Origin: UBA9630 sp043725085
Lineage (GTDB): Bacteria; Patescibacteriota; Minisyncoccia; Moranbacterales; UBA2206
Length of the DNA stretch: 29,638 nucleotides
Direction: 5' to 3'
Assembly (NCBI GenBank): GCA_043725085.1
Contig: JAYSLY010000019.1
Location: 1-29,638 of the forward strand
Position 1 is the first letter of the stretch. Every line of letters begins with the position of its first letter. Below the pieces are notes generated by a model. It had not been told where the DNA came from and did no database searches. It saw nothing but the letters and a program-made list of their open reading frames with translations. Made by a program: the position numbers and the translations under genes. Positions 1 through 7,113 of this stretch are shown here, one piece after another.

Positions 1-28
1 CGTAGCAGATGCGGGCAGGCTGGTCGTG

Positions 29-48
29 CTATGAAATTTATTTCATAG
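29..48. repeat. Short perfect inverted repeat
   Basis: CTATGAAAT, two bases, then ATTTCATAG: 9-bp perfect arms. No supported gene covers it, although an open frame from the window edge ends inside it at a TAG. It could be an operator or the tail of an upstream gene cut by the window. Confidence 0.4.
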
Positions 49-120
49 TTTCAGCAATGAATCTCTCAAGTTTAGACTCTTTTATAGGACTAATCGCAAT
101 AGGTTGTGATACTTGCAAAG

Positions 121-150
121 ACAGCGGTAAAACGCTGTTTTTGTGTTTTT
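121..150 (+). terminator. Intrinsic terminator of an upstream gene
   Basis: Stem ACAGCG / CGCTGT with loop GTAAAA, followed by a T-rich tract (TTTTGTGTTTTT). It would insulate the Fic promoter that starts at 153 from upstream transcription. Confidence 0.6.
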
Positions 151-152
151 GG

Positions 153-181
153 TTGCTGTAATCGTATCATTGTGATATGAT
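153..181 (+). promoter_or_regulatory. Promoter of the wHTH-Fic gene
   Basis: -35 TTGCTG (153-158), 17-bp spacer, -10 TATGAT (176-181) with an extended TG element (173-174). Predicted +1 near 188 gives a leader of about 23 nt to the ATG at 211, with no SD. Confidence 0.65.
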
Positions 182-205
182 TAGGGTAGTTAAATGATAC
201 GATTA
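159..205. promoter_or_regulatory. Probable Fic operator (12-bp inverted repeat)
   Basis: TAATCGTATCAT (159-170) and its exact reverse complement ATGATACGATTA (194-205). One arm lies in the -35/-10 spacer and the other just downstream of +1, which suits repression. The adjacent gene begins with a winged helix-turn-helix, so autoregulation is the simple inference. Confidence 0.65.
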
Positions 206-210
206 TATTT

Positions 211-1266
211 ATGCATAAATTAACCACGAAACAGCAGGAAATTATTGAGATTTTTCTCAAAAAAGGGAGAATGCAATCTTCCGAACTGCACGAGGAACTA
301 AAAAACTTCGGAGAGAATATTTCCCTGGTGACAGTAAAAAGAGCCTTGTCGGAATTAGCCGAGAATGATTTTTTGAAGATCTCTGGTTCGGGGCGATCCA
401 CGAGTTACGAGTTGAGTGTAGCTGGTCGAGTTTTGTCAGACGTTGATGCCAAACGATATGTGGCAGTAGAGCCGGACAAGCGATATGGTTTCGGGCAATA
501 TAATTTTGATTTGCTTGCGAATTTTCCAACTGATATTTTTATCGAGGAAGAACTACAAAGATTAGAGGCAGCTACTACTATGTATAAAAAAAGGACAGAG
601 AACATATCTGATACTATTCAAAAAAAAGAACTGGAGCGTTTGGTAATCGAACTTTCTTGGAAGTCTTCTAAGATAGAGGGCAATACGTATACGCTTTTGG
701 ATACGGAAAAGTTAATTTTGGAAAACAAGGAAACGTTGGGATACTCTAAGTCCGAAACACAAATGATCTTGAATCACAGGGATGCTTTTAGTTATATCCA
801 TTCTCATGCTGCACAATTTCAAACTGTTACCCGAAAAAATCTGGAAGAAATCCATTCTATCATCGTTAAAGACTTAAATGTTAACTTGGGTTTTAGATCA
901 AGAGCAGTAGGTATCATCGGATCGATTTATCGACCGCTGGATAATATTTATCAAATCATCGAAGCAGTGGATGGTTTGTCTAAAATGGTTTCTAAAAGTG
1001 AAACACCTTACGCCAAAGCGCTTTTGGCATTGCTTGGTATAAGTTATATTCAACTATTTGAAGACGGGAACAAGAGAACATCCAGGTTAATGACAAATGC
1101 TCTTTTGATCTCTCATTCTCTGGTCCCGCTCTCATATCGCAGTGTTGATGAAGAAGAATATAAATCGGCCATTTTGGTGTTTTATGAGCTTAATTCCATC
1201 GTGCCGATGAAAAAGATATTCATCGAGCAATATGAATTTGCCGCTCAGAATTATGCGGTAAAATAA
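211..1266 (+). CDS. Winged-HTH Fic-domain protein, catalytic His replaced by Gln
   Basis: A 351-aa protein. Residues 1-75 form a winged helix-turn-helix (TTKQQEIIEIFLKKG..., then TVKRALSELAENDFLK). The rest is a Fic domain, a family that normally transfers AMP or other nucleotide moieties to protein hydroxyls. The motif usually written HPFxDGNGRxxR reads QLFEDGNKRTSR at 281-292, so the catalytic His is Gln281 while the phosphate-binding GNKR and the last Arg remain. A class II inhibitory motif (S/T)xxxE(G/N) is intact at 152-157 (SSKIEG), and a flap-like segment GIIGSIYRP is at 234-242. The start is the first ATG after a good promoter and there is no SD. The gene is monocistronic, with a terminator at 1357. 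By sequence it may be an ATP-sensing or dead-enzyme regulator rather than an AMPylase. Identity as Fic is secure; activity is uncertain. Confidence 0.88.
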   Translation: MHKLTTKQQEIIEIFLKKGRMQSSELHEELKNFGENISLVTVKRALSELAENDFLKISGSGRSTSYELSVAGRVLSDVDAKRYVAVEPDKRYGFGQYNFDLLANFPTDIFIEEELQRLEAATTMYKKRTENISDTIQKKELERLVIELSWKSSKIEGNTYTLLDTEKLILENKETLGYSKSETQMILNHRDAFSYIHSHAAQFQTVTRKNLEEIHSIIVKDLNVNLGFRSRAVGIIGSIYRPLDNIYQIIEAVDGLSKMVSKSETPYAKALLALLGISYIQLFEDGNKRTSRLMTNALLISHSLVPLSYRSVDEEEYKSAILVFYELNSIVPMKKIFIEQYEFAAQNYAVK

Positions 1267-1356
1267 GTGCTATAGATTTTTTAGTCGTTTAATTATAGCT
1301 GAAATATGGAGAAAAATATGAAACGAGCAATCATTAGCTGATACGGCGATTTCAGA

Positions 1357-1387
1357 CCCTTGTCTAGTTAATGGACGGGGGATTTTT
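1357..1387 (+). terminator. Terminator after the Fic gene
   Basis: CCCTTGTC (1357-1364) pairs with GACGGGGG (1374-1381), using two G-U pairs, then ATTTTT. It lies 90 bp after the Fic stop codon. Confidence 0.55.
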
Positions 1388-1442
1388 GTAATAGTGGGTG
1401 AGCGCGTAGTTGTTTTTTTTGTCCAAAAAATACTAAAATTTC

Positions 1443-1500
1443 TTCACATTTTCTTCATCTGAAGGAAATATACTGACTAACGTGAGAATTCTCTCGCGTT
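1443..1500 (+). promoter_or_regulatory. Possible promoter and leader hairpin of the secreted protein
   Basis: A TATACT -10 (1469-1474) with a poorly spaced TTCACA upstream (20-bp gap), then an imperfect inverted repeat around GAGAATTCTC at 1479-1500. This is the only recognisable control signal in the 289-bp gap between 1266 and 1556. No SD precedes the ATG. Confidence 0.3.
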
Positions 1501-1555
1501 GGTCGATGCGGGAGGGGATGGGATAACCATTAATCAATTAATATAAAAAAAATAT

Positions 1556-1921
1556 ATGAAATATAATTTAAAAAAAGTTTTAGTTGTCAGTGGGTTGGCC
1601 GTTATCATGGGGGTAACCAGTTTTGGTCCAATGGTGAGTGCGAGCACTACCACTACGACAAAAACCGTAAAAACAGTTAAAGCGCATAAGCGAACATTAT
1701 CCGGAAAAGTAACGTCTATCACTGGCTCGACTATCAAGATGAGTAAAGGTGGACAAACATATACAATCGAAGCTTCCGGTGTTACTCCGGTCAACAAAAA
1801 GGGTGCCGCAATTTCCATGAGTGATATCAAAGTCGGACATAGAATTACCGCAAAGGGGACACTGTCAGGAACAACTATGTCAAGCGTGACCAAGCTAAGA
1901 GACACTACTTTGACTAAGTAG
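1556..1921 (+). CDS. Secreted DUF5666-like protein
   Basis: A 121-aa protein with a clear Sec signal peptide: a Lys-rich n-region (MKYNLKK), a hydrophobic core VLVVSGLAVIMGVTSF, and a likely cleavage after VSA near residue 29. A Thr/Lys-rich linker follows. The mature part (about 45-118) has the pattern GKVTSITGSTIKM...YTIEASG...AISMSDIKVGHRITAKGTLSGTTM, which fits the small beta-barrel DUF5666 family: a repeated G-V-x-S-I-x-G-S-x-I strand and an 'I.VG..I...G' turn. The function of the family is unknown to me; a cell-surface or extracellular role follows from the signal peptide. It stands alone between two terminators and was read from the first ATG. Family call is by pattern only. Confidence 0.75.
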   Translation: MKYNLKKVLVVSGLAVIMGVTSFGPMVSASTTTTTKTVKTVKAHKRTLSGKVTSITGSTIKMSKGGQTYTIEASGVTPVNKKGAAISMSDIKVGHRITAKGTLSGTTMSSVTKLRDTTLTK

Positions 1922-1960
1922 CAGCTCAATTTAGCAACGTCATAGGATAAGTGGATAATA

Positions 1961-1993
1961 AAAATCCCCATCTTTTTTTCAGATGGGGATTTT
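1961..1993. terminator. Bidirectional terminator between convergent genes
   Basis: Perfect 13-bp stem: AAAATCCCCATCT (1961-1973) and AGATGGGGATTTT (1981-1993), loop TTTTTTC. A/T flanks make it usable from both strands, serving the DUF5666 gene (+) and the TauE/SafE gene (-). Confidence 0.85.
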
Positions 1994-2043
1994 ATTTTTG
2001 AAAAAATACAGCCGAGACGCTTGCTTTTTTTGGATTTCTGAAC

Positions 2044-2805
2044 TTAGCCAATTAGTTGTGAGATGAAAAAATAGACGGAAAAGATGATGAGCATTATGCC
2101 AAAAAGGAGTTGGATGGTATTGGATTTTGTTTCCAGATTGGTTTTTGCTCCGATGCAGGCCATTGGAATTACGCCAATCGCCATGGCCGTGCTGATACCA
2201 AGATTGATGTGGCCTAGTTGGTAGTGGATTGCGCAAGCGGGAATAAACATAATTGAAACAGTCAAAAGAGAAGTAGCGATTGCTTCTTTGATTTTTAGCT
2301 TGAAAAGCAGGACGTATGCGGGGATGAGCAGTAGTCCGCCGCCGTTGGCGAGAATGCCGGAGATGCTGCTGGCGATGAAAGCAATAATCGTGACATAAAT
2401 TGCATTAGCGGGTTTTTGTGCTTGGTAATCATTGGCAACTTGATTGTTGTGAAATTTTTTGTAAGTGAAATTGATACCGACAAAAAACAAAATCAGAGCG
2501 CTAAAAAGCATCAGAAACAGTCCGGAAAATTTTCCTGATAAGTATGAGCCAAAAATTATGCCCGGTATCCCTCCAAGGAGACTCCATTTCAAGATGTGAT
2601 AATTGACCAAGCGTTTTTTCCAATAAATAGTGAGAGCAATTATGATCGTGAGTAGTGCGGTAGGCAAGGGACTTCCTAGTGCGACATATTGGGGAACATG
2701 AATGAAAACGCGCAAAAGCGGGGTGTCGATGCTGCTGCCGCCGATGCCAAAAAAAGCTGATATGAAACCAGTGGCAAGTCCGATAATAATTGCGCCAATC
2801 GACAT
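2044..2805 (-). CDS. TauE/SafE family membrane permease (TSUP)
   Basis: A 253-aa polytopic membrane protein of the TauE/SafE (former DUF81) family, which moves sulfite, sulfoacetate or other small organic anions across the cytoplasmic membrane. The family signature is visible at the N-terminus (GLATGFISAFFGIGGSSIDTP, where the Gly-rich FGIGGG-type loop follows helix 1). The pseudo-repeat appears in the second half (SSISGILANGGGLLLIPAY). About 7-8 hydrophobic segments can be counted, and length is normal for the family. The substrate cannot be told from sequence. The gene is monocistronic, with its own promoter at 2838-2866 and a terminator at 1961. ATG at 2805 is the natural start because it directly precedes the first helix. 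Confidence 0.85.
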   Translation of the reverse strand: MSIGAIIIGLATGFISAFFGIGGSSIDTPLLRVFIHVPQYVALGSPLPTALLTIIIALTIYWKKRLVNYHILKWSLLGGIPGIIFGSYLSGKFSGLFLMLFSALILFFVGINFTYKKFHNNQVANDYQAQKPANAIYVTIIAFIASSISGILANGGGLLLIPAYVLLFKLKIKEAIATSLLTVSIMFIPACAIHYQLGHINLGISTAMAIGVIPMACIGAKTNLETKSNTIQLLFGIMLIIFSVYFFISQLIG

Positions 2806-2837
2806 TTCTATTTTTCCAATATTTTCCTTATAGTCTA

Positions 2838-2866
2838 ATTTTAGATGAATGTAGCAGTATTAGCAA
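2838..2866 (-). promoter_or_regulatory. Promoter of the TauE/SafE gene
   Basis: On the minus strand: -35 TTGCTA (2866-2861), 17-bp spacer, -10 TAAAAT (2843-2838). Predicted +1 near 2831, giving a leader of about 25 nt. Confidence 0.5.
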
Positions 2867-2888
2867 CAATTTATTCAGTTTTCAAAAA

Positions 2889-2918
2889 TTAGATTTTTTT
2901 CATCAATTGTCATATAGT
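2889..2918 (+). promoter_or_regulatory. Possible leaderless promoter of the deacetylase
   Basis: -10 TATAGT at 2913-2918; +1 would fall on or next to the ATG at 2925. The -35 (TTAGAT, 18-bp spacer) is weak. Confidence 0.4.
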
Positions 2919-2924
2919 TAACTT

Positions 2925-3779
2925 ATGGCAAACAAATTAAAATTTTTCATGCTGATATTTTTGTTGATAAGCTTATTAGTTGTTTTGGTATTTTTTCAAT
3001 CTGCAAAAGCTAAAAAAGAAAATGTTTTGGTGCAAAAAAGCGAGCAAGATGTCGAGAATGTCCAAAACTCTCAGACGGTGCCACCGCCAGTTGCTGATGA
3101 TGCGACCAAATCGAAAGGGATAATTCCTTCAACCATTCCGATTTTTATGTATCACTACATCCGGGCGTATTCTAACTCAGCCGATCCGATCGGTGAAAAT
3201 CTGTCTGTTTCTCCGCAAAAATTCGAAGAGCAGTTAGCGCGGCTCAAAGCGAATGGCTACGAAACCGTGGCGCCTAATTTTTTCAAAAATCCAAAAGTGC
3301 TTGAGCCAAAACCAATTATTCTGACTTTTGATGATGGCTATCAAGATGCTTATGATAGCGCATTTGGGCTACTACAAAAGTATCAAATGACAGGGGTGTT
3401 TTATTTAATCGTTGCTAAGATTGGCACGCCTGGTTATTTGACTTGGGAGGAAATTTTGAAGATGCAGGCATCCGGAATGACTTTCGGTTCACATACCCTT
3501 ACGCATCCTGACTTGCGGAATTTAACTCCAGCGAATTTGGAAAAAGAAATCAAAGAAAGTCGCGAAATATTAATCCAAAAACTCGGTCAAGAAATCACAG
3601 ACTTTTGCTATCCTTCCGGCAAATATACTGACGCGGTTTTGGCAGAAGTAAAAAAGGATGGTTACACGACGGCAATGACGACTAACTCGGGAATTTCAAG
3701 TTTGAAAGACAATCCATTCTCACTAAAAAGACTTAGGATTACCGAAAAGACCAGTCTGCAAGTTATTCTGGGTAAATAA
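2925..3779 (+). CDS. Membrane-anchored polysaccharide deacetylase (CE4 fold)
   Basis: A 284-aa protein with an N-terminal signal anchor (about residues 5-24), a Lys/Glu/Pro linker (30-65) and a NodB-homology carbohydrate esterase 4 domain. This is a metal-dependent family that removes N-acetyl groups from peptidoglycan, poly-GlcNAc or similar glycans outside the membrane. Visible motifs: TFDDGYQDAYD at 134-144 (catalytic and metal Asp136/Asp137), SHTLTH at 189-194 (metal His190 and His194), and CYPSGKY at 228-234 (substrate groove). Its 'FMYHYI' start (74-79) resembles PgaB/IcaB-type deacetylases. The stop codon abuts the stop of the convergent amidohydrolase with no gap and no visible terminator. 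Substrate is not determinable; family call is firm. Confidence 0.88.
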   Translation: MANKLKFFMLIFLLISLLVVLVFFQSAKAKKENVLVQKSEQDVENVQNSQTVPPPVADDATKSKGIIPSTIPIFMYHYIRAYSNSADPIGENLSVSPQKFEEQLARLKANGYETVAPNFFKNPKVLEPKPIILTFDDGYQDAYDSAFGLLQKYQMTGVFYLIVAKIGTPGYLTWEEILKMQASGMTFGSHTLTHPDLRNLTPANLEKEIKESREILIQKLGQEITDFCYPSGKYTDAVLAEVKKDGYTTAMTTNSGISSLKDNPFSLKRLRITEKTSLQVILGK

Positions 3780-5231
3780 TTAGCTATTTTTCTCTTTTCT
3801 CCTGCGCATTTCCATGTGTCTTTTTTGCAGTACTTCCAAAAGTTTTGATTCGTCAACTAGTTGATGTCGGCGACCTTTGATAATGAAGCGCCCATTAATC
3901 ATAAGGTCCCTCACGGTTCTTCCGCCGTGGGTGATGAGATTTCCCAAAAGGGTCATAGAATTTTTTTCGTCAAAAGGGATAAATCCGCGGTCTTTTAGTT
4001 TCCAAAAAGCGATGTCCGCTTTCATGCCCGGTAGAATTTTTCCTCGATCAGGCATATTTAGAATTCTGGCGCCATTAACCGTCATCATTTTGAAAAGCGA
4101 GCCAAATTTAATTGTTCGAGAATAGAGATGGGTAATTCTGGCTTGATAGGCCTCGGTGAGCAGATCAAGACGACTCTTTGAAACAACACTGTCTGTGCCC
4201 AGCGCAATGCGAGGCAAACCTTCTTTGTCATAGAACTTCCAAAAGGGAAAGGTGCCTGATTTATGAATTACATTGGACGTGGGAAGATGCACGATGCCGA
4301 CTTCATTTTCGACCAGTTTTGCTATCTCTCCGTCACTCAAGTAAATTGCATGCGAGACAATCGTTTTTGAATTGAGGAGGCCATATTTTTCCAAGAGTTC
4401 TGTTTCGCGCATCCCATGTTTGGCGACACATTTTTCCGCGACACCCTTGCTTTCCGCCATGTGACAAGTGAAAAGAAGTCCATGCTCGTCGGATAATTTT
4501 TTGATTTCAGTTAGAATTTTTGGGTCTCCGCGGTGGACATAATGAAGAGCAATGGCCAGATGTGATTCCCAATTTGCCTCTTTTTTGCCAATAATTTCGC
4601 GGATAAGTGCGGGAGAGTTTTTGGGGTGAGTGTTTGATGCGACGCTGACAGCGTTTATGATATTGTGCTTGGTGGCGCGTGCCGCCGCTTCAATTGGGGC
4701 ATAGACGGCATAGTGACTCAGTGTTGTGGTGATGCCATTTTTTTGTTGTTCCGTGAGATCACCCACAGTGGAAAAAGCATAATCTTCATCAGTCATATTG
4801 CGTTCCCAATCGGGCATGGAAGAAATGGTCGAATCGACCGATTCTCCTTCGTCCAAGGTCATGGCGCTGCGCATAAGGTACATCGGAGGATGCGCGTGAG
4901 CGTTAATGAGTCCGGGGGTGACAACAATGCCGCCGCGTTTTTGGGCATCATAAACAAGATCGAAATCTTTTTTGGTTACTTTTTTGGCCGGTAAAACATC
5001 AAGGATTATGTCGTTTTTAATAATGATCGAATGATTTTTCAAGCAAACCAATTTATTGTTTTTATCGCAGGTGAAGATAAAGGGGACATTGCGAATAAGC
5101 ACGGTTTTGTGCCTGGGATTTTTTATCTCAAAGCGGCTATGGTCATCATCTTCCAAGAGATTTCTGGCTTGGACTGATTTTTTTATTTTCTCGTGTAATT
5201 TTTTATGGGGCATATATTTTTTTATTCCCAT
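3780..5231 (-). CDS. Amidohydrolase, MTA/SAH or guanine-deaminase-like
   Basis: A 483-aa metal-dependent amidohydrolase of the cytosolic TIM-barrel superfamily (ATZ/TRZ, MtaD, SsnA and guanine deaminase branch). Metal ligands are in place: HAH at 112-114 in TPGLINAHAHPP, His257 in TCHMAES with Glu260, His294 in VSHAIYL, and Asp347 in ALGTDS. The C-terminal return to the beta-sandwich (GKILPGMKADIAFW) is typical. The N-terminal ~40 residues are a charged extension. The first ATG (5231) overlaps the guaA stop codon; a second ATG (MPHKK) lies just downstream of that stop, so either start gives translational coupling. Being co-transcribed with GMP synthase suggests a purine or nucleoside deaminase in salvage, but this is context only. 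Its exact substrate is unresolved. Confidence 0.8.
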   Translation of the reverse strand: MGIKKYMPHKKLHEKIKKSVQARNLLEDDDHSRFEIKNPRHKTVLIRNVPFIFTCDKNNKLVCLKNHSIIIKNDIILDVLPAKKVTKKDFDLVYDAQKRGGIVVTPGLINAHAHPPMYLMRSAMTLDEGESVDSTISSMPDWERNMTDEDYAFSTVGDLTEQQKNGITTTLSHYAVYAPIEAAARATKHNIINAVSVASNTHPKNSPALIREIIGKKEANWESHLAIALHYVHRGDPKILTEIKKLSDEHGLLFTCHMAESKGVAEKCVAKHGMRETELLEKYGLLNSKTIVSHAIYLSDGEIAKLVENEVGIVHLPTSNVIHKSGTFPFWKFYDKEGLPRIALGTDSVVSKSRLDLLTEAYQARITHLYSRTIKFGSLFKMMTVNGARILNMPDRGKILPGMKADIAFWKLKDRGFIPFDEKNSMTLLGNLITHGGRTVRDLMINGRFIIKGRRHQLVDESKLLEVLQKRHMEMRRRKEKNS

Positions 5232-7036
5232 TCCGTTGTTCCCGGCGGTTTATTGGTTAGGTCATAAAATACATAGGAAATACGCCCTGTGGCCAAAATT
5301 TCTTTGGTAATTTTTTTGAAGACGGTTTTTTGCATTTGATAGAAATTTAAAGTCATCGCATCTCTGGTATTGACCGGTCGAAGTACGATTGATTCTTTGC
5401 CACTTTTGTCAGTGATAGGAATGAGAACAACCGGAAATTGCCAGATTTGGTCATATAGTTTGGCTTGTCGGATGTTTTTGGTCACAATTGCGTCAGCTTC
5501 GCGGAGCAACTCGACGCGCTCTTTTGTGAGGTAGGTTTCCTTCCTGGCCAGTTGAAAATTGACTTTTTTGGCGGGATTTAGAAGCAAAATAACGCGGTTG
5601 ATTTCATGAAGGGAATTTGTGGTATTGGAAGAAATTTGATCCAATTTTTTCCAATTGCTTTCTTTCCAAATAGCAAGAGGATGGGCATATGTGCGATTAT
5701 CGCCCTGAACACCAACAGATCGGATTGGCAAAAGAGCCGAGGCTAACGCAGGATAATTTTTTTGGTAAAATTTATCGAGCTTATTTTTCGTTTTCGCAAG
5801 ATTTTCCGTCGGCCCATTTTCTTTTCGGCATAAAACGCGAATTGCCAGTCCCGGTCCGGGGAAAGGATGTCTTTCAATGAGATTTCGAGGAAGTTTCAAA
5901 AGTCGGCCGATTTCTCGCACTTCGTATTTATAGAAATCAACCAACGGCTCCACGACAAGACCCAGGTCAATCATCTTTTGAATCGCATCGACGCGGTTGT
6001 GGTGGGTTTTAATTTTGTCAGCGTTTTTTGTTCCACCTGATTCAATGATGTCAGGATAGATTGTGCCCTGGCCCAACAGCCATTCCTTTTCATTTAGCTT
6101 CAACTTCTTGCTGACTGAGTCTTTTATGTCCAAAAAAGTTTGTCCGATGATTTTTCTTTTAGCTTCGGGTTCATAGGTACCTTTCAAATTTTCAAAAAAA
6201 ACAGCACTGGCATCAATCACTTCCAAATTATCAAAACCAAGCTTTTGAAAATTTTTAATGATTTCTTGCGACTCATTTTTGCGCATAAAACCAGTGTCGA
6301 TGTAGAGTCCTTTGACACGCTCTTTTCCCAGAGCTTTTGTGAGCAGGGCAAAAGCGACATTTGAATCTACCCCACCGCTAACAAGAACAAGAACTTTTTT
6401 CTTGCCAACTTGCTTTTGAATTTTTTCCACCAAATGCGCGACTAAATCTTTGATTTCCCAATTCTTCTGCGCTCTCGCGATTTTCAGGACGAAATTTTCC
6501 AACATTTTTCTGCCTTCGAGCGTATGATCAACTTCCGGGTGAAACTGCACGCCATAAATTTGTTTTTTTTCGTCTGCCATAGCCGTTATCGGGCAATCCG
6601 GCGTGGAGGCGGAGACGACAAAGTTTTTTGGAACTTTGGAAACTGAATCGCCGTGACTCATCCAGACTTCAGTCGTTTTTTTGATATTTTCAAAAAGAGC
6701 TACTTTTTCTTGCAGCTTGAGTTTGGCGCGACCATATTCTCTCACGCGTCCCGGCTTTACTTTTCCGCCAAGCATGTGAGCGAGCAGTTGATGTCCATAG
6801 CAAAGCCCGAGAATTGGAGTCCCTAATTCTAAAATTTTCGGGTCAACGGTAAGTGAATTTTTATCATAGACTGATTGCGGTCCGCCGGAAAAAATAATTC
6901 CACTGGCGTTTTTTAGCTCTTTGGCCGAAGAGTCATGCGGATAGATTTTTGCCAGCACATTCATCTCGCGAATGTTTCTCGCAATCAGGTGCATATATTG
7001 AGAACCGAAATCCAAAATGGCAATATGGTCTTTCAT
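5222..7036 (-). CDS. guaA: GMP synthase (glutamine-hydrolysing), long type
   Basis: Converts XMP to GMP using ATP and glutamine, the last step of guanylate synthesis. Domains: class I glutamine amidotransferase (1-190) with Cys79 in GLCYGHQ, and His166 and Glu168 in QFHPEV; ATP pyrophosphatase with P-loop SGGVDS near 219-224; then the dimerisation domain. At 604 aa it is about 80 residues longer than typical bacterial GuaA. Extra sequence lies between GPGLAIRV (about 393-400) and YLTKERVELLREAD (about 501), and contains LLPIRSVGVQGDNRTY. The C-terminus reads YDLTNKPPGTTEWE. This order resembles eukaryotic GMP synthetase rather than the short bacterial form (whose end is usually DITSKPPGTIEWE). 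It is divergent from guaB with a 77-bp gap, and overlaps the downstream amidohydrolase by 10 bp. Confidence 0.96.
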   Translation of the reverse strand: MKDHIAILDFGSQYMHLIARNIREMNVLAKIYPHDSSAKELKNASGIIFSGGPQSVYDKNSLTVDPKILELGTPILGLCYGHQLLAHMLGGKVKPGRVREYGRAKLKLQEKVALFENIKKTTEVWMSHGDSVSKVPKNFVVSASTPDCPITAMADEKKQIYGVQFHPEVDHTLEGRKMLENFVLKIARAQKNWEIKDLVAHLVEKIQKQVGKKKVLVLVSGGVDSNVAFALLTKALGKERVKGLYIDTGFMRKNESQEIIKNFQKLGFDNLEVIDASAVFFENLKGTYEPEAKRKIIGQTFLDIKDSVSKKLKLNEKEWLLGQGTIYPDIIESGGTKNADKIKTHHNRVDAIQKMIDLGLVVEPLVDFYKYEVREIGRLLKLPRNLIERHPFPGPGLAIRVLCRKENGPTENLAKTKNKLDKFYQKNYPALASALLPIRSVGVQGDNRTYAHPLAIWKESNWKKLDQISSNTTNSLHEINRVILLLNPAKKVNFQLARKETYLTKERVELLREADAIVTKNIRQAKLYDQIWQFPVVLIPITDKSGKESIVLRPVNTRDAMTLNFYQMQKTVFKKITKEILATGRISYVFYDLTNKPPGTTEWE

Positions 7037-7057
7037 ATAGTTCTAAGGTAGGATACT

Positions 7058-7086
7058 TTGATTATTTAGATAAGTTAGTTTATAAT
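7058..7086 (+). promoter_or_regulatory. Promoter of guaB
   Basis: -35 TTGATT (7058-7063), 17-bp spacer, perfect -10 TATAAT (7081-7086). Predicted +1 near 7093, about 20 nt before the ATG at 7114. This placement supports 7114 as the start. Confidence 0.75.
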
Positions 7087-7113
7087 CATAATATTATTAT
7101 TAAATCTAACTTT

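Noticed and set aside
1534..1971. 145-aa antisense ORF, hydrophobic
   Set aside because: Antisense to the DUF5666-like gene, whose Thr/Val-rich codons produce hydrophobic residues in the opposite strand; it also begins in the terminator.
6949..7113. 55-codon N-terminal extension of guaB
   Set aside because: Lies upstream of the predicted transcription start and inside guaA on the other strand; the IMPDH family begins at MQEALTYDDILL.
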